From NCBI GenBank assembly GCA_964444805.1, contig CAYUIK010000057.1:1-6997 (forward strand): 6,997 nucleotides of DNA, in the 5' to 3' direction. Positions 5,320-6,997 of this stretch are shown here, piece by piece (within the stretch, counting starts at the first letter, position 1; each line of letters starts with the position of its first letter). This stretch comes from RECG01 sp964444805. GTDB taxonomy: Bacteria; Bacillota_I; Bacilli_A; Acholeplasmatales; Acholeplasmataceae. Both the position numbers and the translations under genes were made by a program. Below the pieces are notes generated by a model. It saw nothing but the letters and a program-made list of their open reading frames with translations. It was not told where the DNA came from and searched no databases.

Positions 5320-6997
5320 GCTAGGCTTCGCTTTTCGCTTTGCCTACAGGAACATCATCCATTACCGGTTGCGGTCGATCCTGATCTTTTTTTCATTCAC
5401 GGCGCTTTTCACAGCCCTTCTGATCGGTTTTTCGATGCCCGACTATTTCAAGGACTATTATTACGGCAGTCTCGAATCGCGTTACCAAAACATCGATCTC
5501 GTCATGCGGGCGAGCCCGAACAGCAATACCCGTTTTTTCAGTTTGAGAACGCTTTACGGCGACCCCGTGCTCGATGATCACGTGAAGGAATACGCGCCCT
5601 TTTTCGAAGTCGATACGCTCATTGAAATCGAAGACCAGACCAAAGTCTATCTCAAAGCGATGGCGTCGACAACCGAAGAACTGATGACAATCACGGGACT
5701 CGAACTTCCGGAAATCGGTCCGGAAGAAACGATTCTGACCGAGACGATCGCCCGTCGTCATGGCCTCGAAATAGGGGATACGCTCAACATGGTGATCGGT
5801 CAAGCCGACCAGGAACTCGAAGTTGTGAGGATCGTTTCCGACACGGGACTGTTTTCCGGTGACACGATCTTCATCGATCGTGAAGGGAGTCTTCGTCTGT
5901 TCCTGCGGGCGATCGACTCGCCCTACGCGAACGCCCCCTGGGTCTTGCTCGATAACATCTACAATACCGTTTATTTCTCCTTGTATGAAGACCGTGATTT
6001 TTCGGAGACTCGAGCGGAACTTCAGAATATCGAAGCTTTTTCCAACCTCGAATTCGAAGAGACGATCAATGCCCGTGCCGTCGATCAGCTCGTCCGGCGG
6101 GCCACATCCGTTTTCAACGTCATTTTCGTCATCATCGTTTTCGCGATTCTCTTCGTTCTGCAAACGACCTTTCTGCTGTTCTTCAATGAAAAACGACGGG
6201 CCTTCGGGATTACCGCGATTCTCGGTGGAAAACGTCCTTTCACCTACTCGGTCGCTTTGATCGAAATCGCGATCTTCTACGTCATCACCCTACTGACGTC
6301 GAACTGGCTTTCCAACCTGGTCATCAGGGAAGGAAGCGACTATGTCGGAACCGATCTCAGCTACCGTATCAAGGACGGAAATATCCTTGTGAGTGCGAGC
6401 ATCGTTTTCATGCTCTTTCTCGTCGTTTCCTATTACTATTTCCGCTCGTTTGACCGGCGATCCTCGATCGAACATACGAAAGACCTTGAAAAAGCCAACC
6501 CGCACGTTCTTGGTCTCTTCCTGGTTTTTCTTGTTTCTCTTTCCGGCTATCTTCTCATCAGTTCAGCGACAGGTTATCGTCTCTTGGGAAACAACCGCGT
6601 CATCCTTCAGCTCGTTTTCGTCGGAATCATCCTCTTCTCTCTCAGTCGGGCCCTGATCGAATCTTTCGTTTCCTTTTATCGAAAACCGAGAACGGGAACG
6701 CTCTATCTCAAGATCCTTTTGTCGAAAAAGGCCTTTTTCCGTTACTTGCAAGTCCTCGTGATCAGCATGTTGAGCATGTTTCTGCTCATCCTGACTTACG
6801 ACCATATCAACCATAAGATCGAAACGATCGAATCCGAGTACCATCTCGACTATGTGCTCACGAATCTATTTGGTAACGTAAACGATCTCGAAACCGAGAT
6901 TCGTGCGATCGATGGTGTAAAACAGGTCCATTCGGTCGGTCTTTACCATGATGTCGCTTTCCAAGATCTCGATGAAAGTCTCAGCATGCTCGTCTCG
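5300..6997 (+). CDS. FtsX-like ABC transporter permease, duplicated-module type, 3' end outside window
   Basis: The frame is open for 566 codons from ATG 5300 to the window edge without a stop, so the gene is partial. It starts inside the ATPase gene (20-nt overlap) with only a weak GGGAAAG (5284-5290) upstream, implying translational coupling; the next in-frame ATG (codon 46) would remove TM1. Layout: basic N-tail with AYRNIIHYRLRS (15-26), TM1 about 27-46, large extracytoplasmic MacB-like domain about 47-268, TM2 about 271-295, a cytosolic coupling segment EKRRAFGITAILGGKR (297-312), TM3 about 315-335, TM4 about 362-382. This is one complete MacB_PCD-FtsX module. TM5 (about 402-422) and TM6 (about 432-456) follow, then LSKKAFFRYLQ (474-484) leads into TM7 (about 485-500) and a second extracytoplasmic domain. 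The full protein is probably a 10-TM permease of roughly 800 residues. It is the membrane half of the preceding ATPase; substrate unknown. Confidence 0.87.
   Translation, partial: MSARFARLGFAFRFAYRNIIHYRLRSILIFFSFTALFTALLIGFSMPDYFKDYYYGSLESRYQNIDLVMRASPNSNTRFFSLRTLYGDPVLDDHVKEYAPFFEVDTLIEIEDQTKVYLKAMASTTEELMTITGLELPEIGPEETILTETIARRHGLEIGDTLNMVIGQADQELEVVRIVSDTGLFSGDTIFIDREGSLRLFLRAIDSPYANAPWVLLDNIYNTVYFSLYEDRDFSETRAELQNIEAFSNLEFEETINARAVDQLVRRATSVFNVIFVIIVFAILFVLQTTFLLFFNEKRRAFGITAILGGKRPFTYSVALIEIAIFYVITLLTSNWLSNLVIREGSDYVGTDLSYRIKDGNILVSASIVFMLFLVVSYYYFRSFDRRSSIEHTKDLEKANPHVLGLFLVFLVSLSGYLLISSATGYRLLGNNRVILQLVFVGIILFSLSRALIESFVSFYRKPRTGTLYLKILLSKKAFFRYLQVLVISMLSMFLLILTYDHINHKIETIESEYHLDYVLTNLFGNVNDLETEIRAIDGVKQVHSVGLYHDVAFQDLDESLSMLVS

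Noticed and set aside
5393..6163. A 256-codon open frame on the - strand in the last part of the window
   Set aside because: The + strand frame from 5300 is open to the window edge, overlaps the ABC ATPase gene as expected, and has clear permease features; the - strand product is acidic and featureless.
6764..6781. Short tandem-like repeat of AGCATGTT in the permease
   Set aside because: Two copies of 8 nt encode Ser-Met-Leu-Ser-Met inside a membrane helix; this is explained by amino-acid composition.
1..6997. Search by eye for CRISPR repeats, insertion sequences, tRNA/rRNA genes and attachment sites
   Set aside because: No regularly spaced repeats, transposase-like frames, terminal inverted repeats or cloverleaf-like stretches were seen, and intergenic space totals under 200 nt.

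Overview
This window is a densely packed bacterial chromosome segment with every supported gene on the + strand. Its content and order (end of tilS, then hpt, ftsH, a small S4-domain gene, lysS) resemble the tilS-hprT-ftsH...lysS neighbourhood of Bacillota and their wall-less relatives. TGA is a true stop for ftsH and lysS and tryptophan is TGG, so the standard bacterial code applies. This excludes the UGA=Trp code of Mycoplasma and Spiroplasma. Base composition looks near-balanced and codons favour C in third position (ATC, GTC, CTC, GAC). I would place it in Bacillota or a standard-code Mycoplasmatota lineage (Acholeplasma/Izemoplasma type), but the sequence alone does not fix the genus.

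Region 1 (1-3037) looks like one housekeeping transcription unit. It holds the TilS C-terminus (tRNA-Ile lysidine synthetase), hypoxanthine phosphoribosyltransferase, the membrane AAA+ protease FtsH, and an RqcP/YabO-like ribosome-associated quality-control protein whose start lies inside the end of ftsH. Gaps are 3 nt, 21 nt and an 11-nt overlap. A hairpin overlaps the rqcP stop codon.

Region 2 (3024-4590) is a self-contained lysS unit, with an extended -10 promoter, a strong ribosome binding site, class II lysyl-tRNA synthetase, and a textbook intrinsic terminator beginning at its stop codon.

Region 3 (4609-6997) starts a new unit: another extended -10 promoter, a MacB/LolD-type ABC ATPase, and a 20-nt-overlapping FtsX-like permease that runs off the right edge after 566 codons with no stop. 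The permease appears to be a two-module (duplicated) type. Substrate is not evident.

Regions 1 and 2 serve translation, purine salvage and protein quality control, and region 3 is an ABC system of unknown cargo. Intergenic spaces are all under 80 nt. No RNA genes, mobile elements, CRISPR arrays or attachment sites were seen. I did not find a clearly new system. The points most worth a second look are the ftsH/rqcP coupling, the Gly-to-Ala change in the Hpt PRPP loop, the terminator/promoter overlap before lysS, and the uncharacterised duplicated permease.
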